Translations under genes and position numbers: made by a program
Part shown: in pieces, positions 1-12,249 of the stretch
How the letters are laid out: every line of letters begins with the position of its first letter
Numbering within the stretch: the stretch's first letter is position 1
Notes under the pieces: model-generated
The model's database searches: none
What the model was told of the DNA's origin: nothing
The model's input: the letters and a program-made list of their open reading frames with translations, nothing else
Assembly (NCBI GenBank): GCA_963932465.1
Contig: OZ010786.1
Span: 596,615,038-596,679,037, forward strand
Direction: 5' to 3'
Length of the DNA: 64,000 nt
From: Maratus speciosus
Taxonomy: Eukaryota > Arthropoda > Arachnida > Araneae > Salticidae

Positions 1-1044
1 CTGTCTCATTCACCGCTTTTTCAAAACCCTTGTCCTTTATCAGTTTCTTGATTTGAGGACCACGAAAATTCTAGCTTTTAATTTTTCGTATGTCATGAAT
101 GGAAATTTACGTTATGTGTGACTACCACATAATGCTTGTTATCAGCGATGAATCTTCGCAATCAACTCGGGTCGATTGCGAACAAACTATACGTGATACA
201 AGAAAACTAAGAATAGTTTTGTAATCAGCATAAAAAAATGCATCAAGGGCAGTCATTGATTTTTAATCATCTGATATCATGCATACTAGAGTATACATTT
301 GTTAATGCCTGAAGATATCCAAAACAAATTATATAACAACAAATTAATTTTTAAATAGATTTTTAAATAAAACTTATTTAATAAATAGGTAATTAGAATT
401 CTTTTGTAAAATATTTACAAGAATAATTAGATTGATTAACAAAAAATACTGTTATGAAAACCTCACAATTCTTACTAGCACAATGTAAATAAATGCATTG
501 TGAACCTGTCTGTAACTTTTTAGAAATACTAATCTCTTCAGAAAAGCTTATAATAAATCAACTTAATTACCTTTTCATAACATTTAATGTTTGAAATGTG
601 AAATATGTTTACATCATCTAATTCATCCTGATACAAAATAATACATTAGTTCATGGTTTATGAAATAAACTGTCTATTAAAAGAAATAAACATTTACATT
701 ATAAAGCTGCAATATTGGTCATATAAAGTGTAATTTTACTGATTTGAAAAGAAAATAATTACTTTGATAATGATTATATCCTTTGATATTTTTTTATGTG
801 TTTACATTTATCTAAACAATGTTTTTTTTTAATTATTAACTCATTCTCTCCATGTTATTTAAACAAGATAGGAGCAAAACTGTGTGCTCCAGATATTAAT
901 ATGTATATCTTTTTAGTCCTATATAAATTTAATTAATATAGAAAAAAGTATAATAATTTGAATGAATCAAAAAGCACATTTGTAAATAAAAACCACTTTA
1001 CTAGTTTTTATAGGGCAAAATAATAGATATATCCCATAAATAAC
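1..1044. other. AT-rich stretch without recognised genes
   Basis: Very AT-rich DNA. No coding frame, RNA gene or terminal inverted repeat could be supported. Confidence 0.5.
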
Positions 1045-1580
1045 CAGGATAAAAAGCCGTGGATGATCCTGAAAAAGAAGGTAAGCTCAATTTTCTTACC
1101 TTTATTATATGTTTTCAATGTGATTATATTTATATCACTCAGTCTCCTTTCAAATAATCTATAATATAACTGAGAAGAGTTTTGTAGTTGCAAATTTTTT
1201 GTAAAATATTTTTTAATAGGAGAAAAGCTAAATCCATGTACTAAATGGGCAGAAAATAACCACATTAAAAAAATATATAGCTTCGACTTTTTCGCAGTGC
1301 ATGTTTCGCAGTTTTGTATGAAAAGTACAATATACTTTTATTAGTAGACGAATTAAATAATTTTTATATTGCATTTTCTTTAATGGGACTTAAATGTCCC
1401 ATCGGAGCATAAAGCACAGCTGCGAACTTTTATTATTTCTTCTTAAAATTAAAAATTTCATAGTAAATATTAATCGACATTTATTAAATCAACATACCAT
1501 TTAATATTAAAACAATACTTTATCTTGTAATTTAATCGACACTATTTAATCTAATTTAATCGACAAAATCTCATGATTAA
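1045..1580. repeat. Tandem duplication, copy A
   Basis: About 540 bases that recur at 1819-2674 at high similarity, from the segment with GCCGTGGATGATCC to the segment ending CTCATGATTAA. Copy A has an uninterrupted TTAA at the place where copy B holds a MITE, so it records the pre-insertion site. No coding potential is seen; the short ORF on its minus strand is AT-rich and unrecognised. Confidence 0.85.
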
Positions 1581-1793
1581 CCCCTTAATTCTCGCTCCCG
1601 TCATATTCACGGGCTGTGTCTTGTACTCAGATTGTTTGATTCCCACCAGTTTTATAAAATTGTGAAATTGGCCATATTTTAGTATTGTTATACCTGTCAT
1701 TAAATAAGGTGAATATTTCTTTCTCATAAAAGTGGTGCCAGAAAGCAATTTGAACTTTTAAACCGTAATTTAATTCGAGCGTTAAGGGGTTAA
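1577..1793. mobile_element. TTAA MITE E1 (217 bp)
   Basis: Bounded by TTAA on both sides (1577-1580 and 1790-1793) with terminal inverted repeats CCCCTTAA/TTAAGGGG. A subterminal palindrome with arms CCCGT/ACGGG lies at 1597-1613, 16 bases inside the left TTAA. Inner inverted motifs CACCAG (1644) and GTGGTG (1732) enclose an AT-rich core. Copy B of the surrounding duplication has the empty site ATGATTAAGAG. The same element recurs at 27348-27564. TTAA duplication is typical of piggyBac-like and Kolobok elements; no transposase is encoded. Confidence 0.85.
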
Positions 1794-1818
1794 GAGGATA
1801 AAAATCCGTGGATGATCT

Positions 1819-2674
1819 AGGATAACAAGCCGTGGATGATCCTGAAAAAGAAGGTAAGCTCATTTTTCTTATCTTTATTATATTATATCAATGTGATTAT
1901 TTTTATATCACTCAGTCTCCTTTCAAATAATCTATAATGTAACTGAGAAGTGTTTTGTGGTTGCAAATTTTTTGTAAAACATTTTTTTTTATCCGAGAAA
2001 AGCCTAAATTCGTGTACTAAATGGGCAGAAAATAACCACATTAAAAAATATATAGCTTCGACTGTCTCGCTACGCTTACTTTATGTGATCCAGCAAATTA
2101 TTTTGTGCGAAAAGTACGATATACTTTTATTAGTGGACGAATTAAATAATTTTTATATTACATTTTCTTTAATGGGGCTTAATCCTCTCGCTGCGAAACC
2201 CGGGAGTTTCTTGGGCAACGTAAAAGTAGCAAAATTTGCGCAACCCCAGATTTCATTGGGGATTCATTTTTTTCCGTCTAATTAACCCTCTTTGATCATT
2301 CCCACCAGTTACTTTTTATTGTAAATTTTGCTTTATCTAATCGGAGCATTTTCCCGATTAAATCTGACGAAAATTTTTGTTTTGAAAAACCGGTGAAAAA
2401 ATAATAAAAATTTTTAAAAGACGCTCGTCGTGAAGGAATTAAATGCGCAATTTTGGAAGCTATTTTGATAAAACAATTACGCAGCGAAAGGGTTAAAAGT
2501 CCCGTCGGAGCATAAAGCATAGCTGCCAACTTTTATGCTTTCTTCTTACCACTAAAATTCCATAGTAAATATTAATCGACATATTTAATATTGAAACAAT
2601 ATTTAATCTTTTTTATCTTGTAATTTAATTGGCAGCATTTAATCTTATTTAATCGACAAAATCTCATGATTAAG
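1819..2674. repeat. Tandem duplication, copy B
   Basis: Second copy of 1045-1580, interrupted by MITE E2 at 2179-2496. It continues past the point where copy A is interrupted by E1 and so shows E1's empty site at about 2670. The first bases include a further short partial repeat of the GCCGTGGATGATC segment. Confidence 0.85.
2179..2496. mobile_element. TTAA MITE E2 (318 bp)
   Basis: TTAA flanks at 2179-2182 and 2493-2496 with terminal repeats of the form CCCTCTCGCTGCG/CGCAGCGAAAGGG. Copy A of the duplication has the empty TTAA (GGGACTTAAATGTCCC). A decayed subterminal palindrome is at 2199-2215, and an inner CCACCAGTT...ACCGGTG pair surrounds the core. A better preserved relative lies at 38997-39316. 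It encodes no protein. Confidence 0.85.
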
Positions 2675-2829
2675 AGACATTATATTGAAATTCAGACAAA
2701 AAAGTGATATTTTGATAGTTGTATTTTTTATTTGGCTTGATTTTTTTTTTATGTTGGAGTAGATCATATTTAATGAATATTGTGCAATTTTGAAGCCCTG
2801 AAAATTTTTTCTGTTTCCTGTAGAAAATG

Positions 2830-3251
2830 TCAAAGTTCAAGTTCATGAATCCCTTATTTCATGAAAATTGAAATGCCAGTATGTTTTGATTGCTATATCT
2901 CTGGAAATCAGCAACATCCCAAAATCTTTTTTTCATAAACTGTTAGTATAACACTACATGCTTAGTAAAATTTGCTTGGTTCCATGGGGCATTATTAATT
3001 TTGATTGTTATGTTGCCGGAAGATGCAATCAAAATGGCGTTTTTGTCCGTTTTCTGCACTTATTATCTTATTTAAGCAATAGTACCCCAAAATTTTTCTT
3101 ATAGACTATAAAAGTTTACTGTTAGGGCAAGCTATGTAATATAGAACTTTACCGGGATATCGATGCTGTTAGCAGATATAATCTGTTAGATATTCAAAAG
3201 TTTCAAAATTTGCAACATTTGAATTAGTCCTATCTCAAAACGACATCACAG
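2830..3251. other. Unassigned repeat-like stretch
   Basis: Moderately AT-rich, with no supported gene. It contains an imperfect inverted pair around 3000-3045 (ATTTTGATTG and CAATCAAAAT). It may belong to the foldback that follows, but no outer boundary was found. Confidence 0.35.
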
Positions 3252-3637
3252 TTGAATAAAACTAAATATATCAGATAGTATTTGAACATATGTACAAAAA
3301 CATGGAAACGTAAAATAAGTGGCGTCTCGTGCTACTTTGAGAAAAAAAAATGACAAAATTTACAAAAAGCCAGTGTCAATATCAGGCTTTTTCTCTATCA
3401 GAAAATGATTTATCCCGTTTCTTTTTCCCTTTCCTAATTTTTTTCTTCAGTTTAGGAAATGGAAAATCCCTTTTCTCTTTCTCCTTCTAGGGGAAAAGCC
3501 TGATTATTGCACTGCCTTTTTGTAACTTTTGTCATTTTTTTTCTTCTGAAAATAGCATGAGACCCCACGTATTTTTCGTTTCCATGTTTTTGTACATATG
3601 TTCAACTACTATCTGATATATTTTGTTTTATTCAATC
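3252..3637. repeat. Foldback repeat (386 bp)
   Basis: Two arms of roughly 150-180 bases are near-perfect reverse complements. The outer arms read GTTGAATAAAAC at the left and GTTTTATTCAA at the right. Both arms contain a segment of the form ACATATGTACAAAAACATGG in opposite orientation. A transcript could fold into a long hairpin. No clear target duplication was found, so the element class is unknown. Confidence 0.75.
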
Positions 3638-3821
3638 GGTCATTTTGACCGGTAAAAAGTGAAAATATTTCAATTCGCATCAGTGTTTGTTTCTAAAATT
3701 AGTTAAATATGTACCACGGAGAGATAAGTTAAATATATAAGTTAAATTGTTTTAAATAAAAATTCCTGTGTAAAATAGTTTTATAACACTTGAGTAAAAT
3801 TTCCGGCGGTTCTAGTGTTAA
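3637..3821. mobile_element. TTAA MITE remnant of the E9 family
   Basis: The right end GGCGGTTCTAGTG followed by TTAA (3818-3821) matches the right end of the element at 35765-35978. The left terminal repeat is missing, but the family palindrome (CGGTCATTTTGACCG, about 3637-3652) remains at the truncation point next to the foldback. Confidence 0.6.
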
Positions 3822-4216
3822 AAGAAAACAATATTGATAATCTAAAGTCACATTCCTTGTGATTTTATGGTAAACGACGTGGGAATAAAGACGACAGATG
3901 TATCGTTTATTTTGACACTGACTATACCTAAAAAATTAAACATGGGTAAATAATAAATTACTCTTTTCTCTGCAACCGGCTGGAGTAACCGGGTTAGACC
4001 ATTTCTCGCGCATGTTTGCCTAACCATTAGAAGTTTTCAGTAATTTTCCTCAAATCTTGTATAAACGTAGTCTAAGTTTCTTTTAAAAGAACACACACAA
4101 ATGGAGAATAACTCAACATATTTCCCCCATCTGAGCTTATATTCATTCCGCATGCAATCGGCTATAACAAACACCACCACCAATTTCAGATACATACAGT
4201 GTGTCCTTGAACACTC

Positions 4217-4425
4217 TTAACCTTCCTACCCTGTTGAGATTCTACTCAACCTTAATAAAAACATTTCACATCAGAATTTTCTTTAAAAGCTATTTAATGG
4301 ATTTATTTATATTATTTTTCGTAGCCTTTTATCTATCTTACTTTACGAAAAAAATTCTTCTTCGAATCGAATGAAATGAATTAGAGAACTAGGTCTATTA
4401 GACCCATTCAAAGTAGGAAGGTTAA
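4217..4425. mobile_element. TTAA MITE E3 (209 bp)
   Basis: TTAA at 4217-4220 and 4422-4425 with terminal repeats CCTTCCTAC/GTAGGAAGG. A perfect six-base-arm palindrome GTTGAG...CTCAAC at 4233-4250 lies 12 bases inside the left end. The interior is AT-rich and noncoding. Confidence 0.8.
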
Positions 4426-4677
4426 CAGTGACCATTGGCTAATTCTTTAACCTATAGGTATAGACATATAGTTCAAAATACAAAAATGTTTTAAATGAGG
4501 CAAAGCAGTATTTTAAATGCGTTTTGGGGTCAATAAAAACACACCAATCTTCAACTTTATTAATATAAATTAACATCATCGTAATCCTTATCGTAATTCA
4601 TACAATATGACTAGATACACGCGAAATAAAATCTTCTAATGCTTTAAACACCTTGTCTATGATCCCTAGAAGCATGA

Positions 4678-4881
4678 CCCAACTCCAGTGTTGTCAGATT
4701 GGGGGCTTTTTTAATTCAGATTATTTGACTGCCACCACTTTTTTAAAATAGTCATATTCGCCTTATTTTTCCAAATTTTTAATCTATTGTTAAATAGGCC
4801 GAATATTTTTATTTCAAAAAAGCGGTGACAATCAACAATCTGAGGAAAAAAAGTCCACAATCTGGCAACACTGCCCAACTC
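4678..4881. mobile_element. hAT-type MITE with 8-bp duplication
   Basis: The element at 4686-4873 (188 bp) has termini CAGTGTTGTCAGATTG and CAATCTGGCAACACTG and is flanked by a perfect 8-bp duplication CCCAACTC (4678-4685 and 4874-4881). That duplication length and the CAGTGTTG start fit hAT. Its inner core (CCACCACTTTTTT...AAAAAAGCGGTG) closely resembles the core of TTAA elements E1 and E5. The ORF across it is not coding. Confidence 0.88.
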
Positions 4882-5054
4882 ATCTGTTTTCAGATTCAGA
4901 AATTTGGTGTAAGTCACGTGATTCAAAGTTTCATAACTGGGTCAATTTTAGTGTTAGATGAATGAGGCTTTTTTTGCCTTACTTATAGGGAATTGTTAGT
5001 GCGTATCACATATAGGACCGGGGGGACAAATACAATATTAAATTTCGCAAAATT

Positions 5055-5799
5055 TTAAGGGGTCTCAGGACTCTTAAAGCTTCAAAATTTTCGAAATTTT
5101 AATTTTTTTTAGATGTTACACTTGTATCATTTCTGAATATTTTACTATAATTGTTGACATTTTATAGTAGACTATTACAATTATACCAGCTCAACAGATA
5201 AGGCGGCGTTTCCAAAACTTTGAAGTCGGTTTTCTCCAAATGACGTTTTTGGGTACAACGCACAGGATATCTTAAAAACTTCTGAATATTTTTTCATGCA
5301 ATTTTCAAAATATATGTTTGAAGTTAGTGTTTATAAACTGATCCTAAAATTTCATTTTTATTGTTCAAAAAAATCTATATTTTAGGTGATTATACTGTTG
5401 AAGTTTTTAAAATTTTGTATTAGCTAAAAACAACTTTGTATTAAAATATAAAAATGTTTTAAATACAAATTTATTTAGGTTCAAGGTAATTATTACAATC
5501 TGAAGTATAATTAGACGCAAAAAATTTCATTCTAGTTGCAAAATTTACTTGGTAATCCTGCGCGTAATCTGTTATACCAATTTTCTCTCCTACAAATGTC
5601 TGACAGTTTAAGCGCCCTAGAAATACTAATTCTGTATCTTGAAAATTTTAAATGCATGAAATGAAAGAATATTACTTATATCTTGTAATCCCAATAAAAA
5701 TTGTGTTCTTAAATCACATACATTTAAAGATATTAAATGTTTAAAGTTGTCTTATTTTTTTTCATTTTTTCATATTTTAAGAGTCCTGAGACCCCTTAA
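5055..5799. mobile_element. 745-bp TTAA element E4
   Basis: Flanked by TTAA (5055-5058, 5796-5799) with perfect ~17-base terminal repeats beginning GGGGTCTCAGGACTC. An inverted second copy lies at 25789-26541. The interior is AT-rich and lacks any transposase frame, so this is a nonautonomous element. The TTAA duplication fits piggyBac-like or Kolobok elements. Confidence 0.85.
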
Positions 5800-6780
5800 G
5801 AAACGTTTTAATTGATGCAAAAGACTTTTTAAACAACTTCTTTACCTCATTTAAAACATTTTTGTAATTGTAATTATACATCTATGGCTAACGGCTTAGG
5901 AATTTGCCATTGAACACCTTTGAGAATGGACGCCTGTATAGTATCGTACTAATAATGTTTTTAATTAGGAAATGAAAACCTAATTTAAAATGATAATAAT
6001 AATAATAATAATAACTTTATAGTTCTAAAAATTTAACTTTTGCGATTGCTAAAATAATTTTATTATTATTATTACTTTTATATTCAAATATTCTTGTAAT
6101 ATCGAAATGTTAATCCCACTTGTAATTCCAAAATTTAATAATAATCCATTCCATGCGTCGAACCATGCCTCTTTTGCAATGTTATTTCTGAAGTTTTTGT
6201 TTTTTAATATAAAGTTTAAAGTCTTATATGCCTTAGCCTTGAGAAAAATATAATCCATTTTTATTGATGGAAGAAAAACTGCAGATCCTAATATTTGAAG
6301 CGTGTAAAATTGGACTCAGCTGTCATATTTAAGTTTATTTTTGAAAAGTAGATGCGAATATCCAATTTTATTTATCTTGAAATTTAGCCCTAAGAATTCA
6401 TTTTATTCGAAAACGTAAATTTGATAAATATCGGTATTCAAACGTATTTTTCATGCATTTTTAATGCTTTTTCAAGAGAAAAATTAGATATTAGAAATAG
6501 AACAAGAGAAATAATTGATTACGAGAAAGAAGTTCCATTATTGAGTCTTAAGGTATGCGCATGCATTTTATTTCTTTCACATTTTCGCAATGTTTAAAAT
6601 TAAATAAGGTCCACACTTTTAAAATGTACCTGTACAATAAAATGGAATATAGATATTTATTTATATTTCGCAATTTTCTAAAAATTATAGTTATTATACA
6701 TTCGAATAATTATATATCATTTAAATTATATACAAACAGAATATAAATATATAAATATATCTTAAACGACATATGATCAT
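5800..6780. other. AT-rich stretch, no gene
   Basis: No supported gene. It holds a short TAA-type microsatellite around 5988-6013 and a related ATT-type run around 6058-6076. Confidence 0.45.
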
Positions 6781-6789
6781 ATTTAAATG

Positions 6790-7268
6790 TATCATACATC
6801 TGTACTAATAAAAGAAAGTTTCGCACTGTCTGTTTGTGTATATGTGTATGCGAAGGCTAGCAAAATCTAGGGCACGTACGAGGCTCTCTTTTTTGTGAGG
6901 ATAGTCGAAAGCCTTTCCTGGTGTACATGGGACTCAGAATTTTAAAATTCTAATATTTCGCTTTGTTATTAATTAAAAACCCCAATTAAAAGAAATGGAA
7001 AAGTTTTCATAACTCAACTAAAGCATACCTTTTTATCAAACCGCAGACAATTTCTTCAAGCAACTCGAAGAGAAACTGAGGGTTATATGGAAGGAAGGGT
7101 TGCTAAGCGCGACAAACGCTCTTGGCCGTTTTAAAGATGGCCATATTAGGTAGCTTTCTTTACAAAAAGCTACCTATTGCAGCCGTTCGGAGGAAAGCGA
7201 TTTCAAAAAATTTTGGTATATTTTCATCGATCATGACCTCCAGACCCCGAAACCACCCTCCGTTCAAA

Positions 7269-7271
<3 letters not shown>
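6790..7271. other. Leader of the 330-bp array; short palindrome
   Basis: A stretch of higher GC than its surroundings beginning near ATCTGTACTAATAAAAG, a style seen at the 5' ends of some arthropod Helitrons, though no matching 3' end was found. It contains a perfect palindrome with arms TAGGTAGCTTT/AAAGCTACCTA at 7147-7176. The short ORF through it runs into the TA repeat and is not coding. Confidence 0.35.

Positions 7272-7338
<67 letters not shown>
7272..7338. repeat. TA microsatellite
   Basis: About 67 bases of nearly uninterrupted TA dinucleotides with one CA interruption. Confidence 0.97.
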
Positions 7339-7340
<2 letters not shown>

Positions 7341-7361
7341 CCTATGTCACACTGTAACTCT

Positions 7362-9115
7362 CGTATTTATGAACCGATTTGGATGTAATTCGGTGTGTAC
7401 ATAGTACATACCAATGTCTCGACCGAGTTCGTTGGCCAGCTTCATCCGCCATTTTGTTTCAAAATGGCGGCCATTTAAAAATTTTAAAAAAAATTAAAAA
7501 TTGAAATGTGGTACCAAAAAATTGAAAATGGAAAAATATTTTTCTCTTATGTATTTGACCTTTATACAAAGACTCCGTAGCAGTTTTTGTTTTGTCTATA
7601 TCTTAAAAAATGGCTGAGTTATAGCATGTTGAATTTCTAGCGAAGCTGACATTTTGAAACGTCCTGAATTTTGTCACGCGATAAAAGGCGTATTTATGAA
7701 CCGATTTGGATGTAACTTCGTTTATACATAGTACAGACCAATGTCTCGACCGAGTTCGTTGGCCAGCTTCATCCGCCATTTTGTTTAAAAATGGCGGCCA
7801 TTTAAAATTTTAAGAAAAATTTAAATTTGAAATGTGGTACCAAAAAATTGAAAATTGAAAAAATATTTTTTTCTTATGTGTTTGACCTCGATAAAAAGAT
7901 TCGGGAGCAGTTTTTGTTTCGTCTATATCTTAAAAAATGGCTGAGTTATAGCATTTTGAATTTCTAGTGTGGCTGACATTTTGAAACGCCCTGACTTTTC
8001 CCACGTGATAACAGACGTATTTTTGAACCAATTTGGATGTATCTTGGTGTGTACATAGTACATACAAATAACTCAACCGAGTTCGTTGGCCAGCTTTATC
8101 CGCCATCTTGTTTCAAAATGGCGGCCATTTAAAAAAAAATTAAAAAAAATGAAATTTAAAATGAGATACCAAAAAATTGGAAAATGAAAAAGAGTTTTTT
8201 CGTATGTGTTTGACCTTAATACAAAGATTCCGGAACAGGTTTCGTTTCGTCTATATCTAAAAAAATGGCTGAGTTATAACATTTTGAATTTCTACTGTGG
8301 CTGACATTTTAAAACGACCTGATTTTTGTCACGCGATAACAGGCGTATTTATGAACCGATTTGGATGTAACTTGGTCTGTTCATAGTACATACCAATGTC
8401 TCGACCGAGTTCGTTGGCCAGCTTTATTCGCCATCTTGTTTCAAAAGGGTTGCCATTTAAAAAAAAATGTAATTTAAAATTTAAAACTAGGTATTAAAAA
8501 ATTGGAAAATGAAAAAGATTTTTTTATGTGTTTGGCCTTGATACAAAGATTCTGGAGCAGTTTTTGTTTCTGAAAATTTGTTCTTTTGTTTATATCTTAA
8601 AAAGTGGTTGAATTATAGCACTTTGAATCTCTATCATGGCTAACACTATGAAACGATCTTGTATTTGTCTCGCGATACCACACGTATTCGCCTATTTCGA
8701 TGGAAGAAGGCATGTGGATAGTATACATCAATATCTCGACCAAGTTCGCTGGCCAGCTTCATCAGCCATCTTGTTTCAAAATGGCGGCCATTAAATTAAA
8801 AAATATATATATTTAAAATGAGGTGCAAAAAATTAGAATTGAAAAAGGGTTCTTTCTTAAGTATTTGGCCTTGATATAAGGATTCAGGAGCATTTTTTGT
8901 TTGTCTTTATCTTAAAAAATGGCTCGGATATAGCAGTTTCAATTTCTAACGTGGGTGACATTTTGAAAAATCTGATTTTTGCCTTCGACAGCACTCGTAT
9001 ATATCAACCGATTCCGATGTGAGTGAGCATGTGCACAGCAATTACTAAGGTCTCGACCAAGTTCACTGGTTAGCCTCATCCACCATGTTGTCTTAAAATG
9101 GCAGGCACTTTAAGA
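7362..9115. repeat. Tandem array, ~330-bp unit
   Basis: Five to six units start with CGTATTTATGAACCGATTTG or a decayed version, at about 7362, 7689, 8016, 8344, 8683 and 8996, a spacing of about 313-339. Each unit contains TCGACCGAGTTCGTTGGCC and an ATGGCGG box. Later units are progressively more diverged. The array begins directly after the TA microsatellite. No coding potential is seen. Confidence 0.9.
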
Positions 9116-10444
9116 AATCGCCGAATTTGGCAGCCAAATATAAGTTACTTTAAATAAAAGCAGCTTGGATAAAGCTGACTAATTTCGCGAAATTCTCATT
9201 CATAATGATTTAGTATTGATAAAAATTAGTATTGAATCTCCTACATTCGGTTTCCACTTAATTGACTTTCGTGTGTTTGAATAATATAAGTTGGCTTTTT
9301 TAAAATAAGGAATATGAAAGCTACCTCTTCCTCCCGGCACTGGCCGGAAGGACTTTTTTTTTTTAAATCTACCGGACTTAATTCTCGAAAATTTCGCAGG
9401 CAGACACGCAAAAAAAATTTCCATTTCAGAAATTCTAAAAATTATTCCGGTATTGAAACAAAAAGGAAACAAATCCATGTAAAATCTTTTTACAAAAACT
9501 ACTTTTACTTCTTTCGAAAGAAATGCAGATTTTGGAGAAATATATCATTGGCAGTGCAGGTGTTCATAACGCAGAGCACTGTTGCATTTGTCTACTGGAC
9601 CTTTTAGAAAGCATTTAATTTTTTTTTTTAAATATTGAATTTATAGATTTAATTTTTATGCATCCGTGTGTAATTTTTTATCGCTGATTACGAATAGTTA
9701 AATTTCGTTACGATCGATTAATTTAAAGCTTGGGAATTAAATTCATTAATTGGATAATTCCTTTGAAGGCCTCATTTAAAAAATCAGACACGTGATACGG
9801 AATAAAAACCTCAGATAACATTTAAACTAGCATTCTTTTGAAGGATATAAAATTTTTTAAAAGATTTTAAACATGTTAATAAAAATTTTAAACATGTGAA
9901 AAATTAGGCATGTGTGCCTAAATTTTCATGCTAATTACGAATATGTAATTTTCTTAAAATTTTATATGTAACTTCTTATTTTACCGGAAAATCGATTTTT
10001 AGAAAGAAAAAGAAAGACTTGATGACGGCACATTATTTAAATTTAAGCTTCCTTCACTAATTATCTTTATTTCACTTGCGATTTTTTTTAATAGATTTTA
10101 ATATTTTAGACATTTGATAACACTTTAAAATATTAAAGAAGGTGGGAGATTTGAATTTCGGATGAGAAAGGGTAAACGTCATAATTTTTCTTAAAACCGT
10201 AGCGTTTTCCACAATAAGTAACCTTTATATGTTTTTTTTTCTGAATGAGACCTCGGATAAATATTATTTATTAAATATAAAAACTTCAAAGAGGAAAGTT
10301 CTCTATGAAAATTGAAGTGTTTTTGCTTCACAAACCGTATAATTCGGTTCTTAACTATTGATGGCAAGAATAAATGATTTTACTATATATGAATCTTTTG
10401 GGCATGCGCAAAAACATACTTTCCAATATTCGTATTTATTATTT
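9116..10444. other. AT-rich stretch, no gene
   Basis: Short overlapping ORFs on both strands near 9200-9607 have no recognisable domain and overlap each other, so they are not called. Otherwise nothing is supported. Confidence 0.45.
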
Positions 10445-11151
10445 AGCTCACAGACTATCAAAACCTGAAAGCTTATGTGTCCGCCCGTTCTGTATGTATG
10501 TGTATATACGCACGTATGTATCTATATACGTAACCCGATAACTCTTGATAGAAATATCCGATTTGCTTCAAACATTTTTTCTAGGTTCATTTTAGTTTTG
10601 GGGGTTCATTAGTTAAGTATAAAGTGGGGAACGATAACTACCCTCCCCCCGTTTGATAAATGGGTTATTCATGCAGAATAATCAGATTTTTCTTAAAATT
10701 TTCTATACCGGTTAATTCTGATAAGACGCTTCCCTTACAATACTTGAAGGTTCATTGTTTAAGTATATAAGGGGGAAGGGGGCTGATACCCACTTAATTT
10801 AGATAAATGAGTTTTTCTATCCAATTTGCTTCAAATTTGGTATACCAGTTTATTCTGATAAGGCGCTTTCCTGATTAGATTTGGCAGTTCATTGGTTAAA
10901 TATAAAGTGGAAAACGGGGGCTACTACCCCCTTTATTTTGGTAAATGGGTTTTTCTATCCTACTTGCTTCAAATTTGGTATACCGGTTTATTTCGATAAG
11001 GCGCTTCCCTGATGACATTTGGAGGCTCATTGGTTAAGTATAAAGAGATGAAACGGGGGTGGATTAATCCCCCCCCTTATTTATTTTTCGAGGGCATTAT
11101 TCTTTGAAATAAGACTATAATATACAATTAGTGTGAATAGCCTGTGAGCTC
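10445..11151. mobile_element. Inverted-repeat element with ~140-bp internal repeats
   Basis: The ends read AGCTCACAGACTAT and, inverted, ATAGCCTGTGAGCT, giving a ~14-base terminal repeat. Inside, about four diverged units of ~140 bp repeat (landmarks GATAAGRCGCTT at about 10720, 10858 and 10999). The AGCT at the outer edge may be duplicated target or part of the terminal repeat. No transposase. Confidence 0.6.
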
Positions 11152-12249
11152 AATGCCATCAGTTTAACTGGGCACTTTCTTTTTTTATTTAATTAATTCG
11201 CATCGGAAATTTTGTAAATGTAACAAAATCAAAAGTATACTTAGCTATGTTTTTGACATGCCCGAACGACCCATTGGAATAGTAAAATCATTCTTTTTGC
11301 CCATTACTACTTACAACACGTATTGTGGAAACAAGAAAATTCCTTAAAATTTACAATTGGGAGTTAAACGCTGGTACAAAAATGAAAGCTTAAAAACAAT
11401 GCTTAAAAAAAATACTCTATATTAACCAACGGGATAAGAAGACACAATTTTTTGAATAAACCTGGTTAGGATTACAAGCATTTCGTGGAGAAAAAAGCAG
11501 ATAGGCCTGGCATAACGGACAGTCGTGGAAAAAAAAGTAAACACCCCCTAATAACTCCTCAACAAATTCTCGTAGACGAAAGTTACTGGTACCGAACGAT
11601 TGGAAATAAAGTCTACTTTTAAATGATGTATATAAAATTTGTTTAGGGGTCATCTACATATTAAAACGAATCCAAACTTTATTTTTTTCAATGGCAATAT
11701 ACAATTTTAACGAGATATTTAAAATATTTGGCTCAAACTATGCCTAGACATCAAATTTCAAGTCATTTGAATGATACGTTTCTGAATTATCAACATTCAA
11801 AATTTAGTGCTTCTAATGTTAAATTACATTTTCATATTTTTATTTATAATATCTGAAATTATGATCCTAAAGTTTTAATTTTTTGTGTGGCAATAAAACT
11901 AATGGGTGAAACCAAAAATACATGTGCTTTTCATGTCCAAAACTTTAATATTTTTTTTTATCTAATATACAAAGAAATTCCAATTTTTTATGCCCTCTTT
12001 TAGAAAAAACTATTCTTAACTGGTATGAAATATGCTCTAGCCAATTTTATTGTATTTATTGCACAATTTATGCACTTTATCTATTCTTAGCTATGAAAAT
12101 TAGCTGTCCAAATGACTAGAGAGACAACTTTAAACATACTACAATTCTAAATATTATGAACAACACAATATTTATCTGTTTTTATTTAAATAACAGATAT
12201 AGTAGTTTAATAAATTTGTACTAATGAATTAAGATATGTATTTTGTAAC

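Noticed and set aside
1950..2285. 111-aa plus-strand ORF
   Set aside because: It runs from the tandem duplication into MITE E2, has no recognisable domain, and the duplicate copy of the DNA does not keep the frame.
6049..6258. 69-aa minus ORF
   Set aside because: Flanked by ATT microsatellite; composition only.
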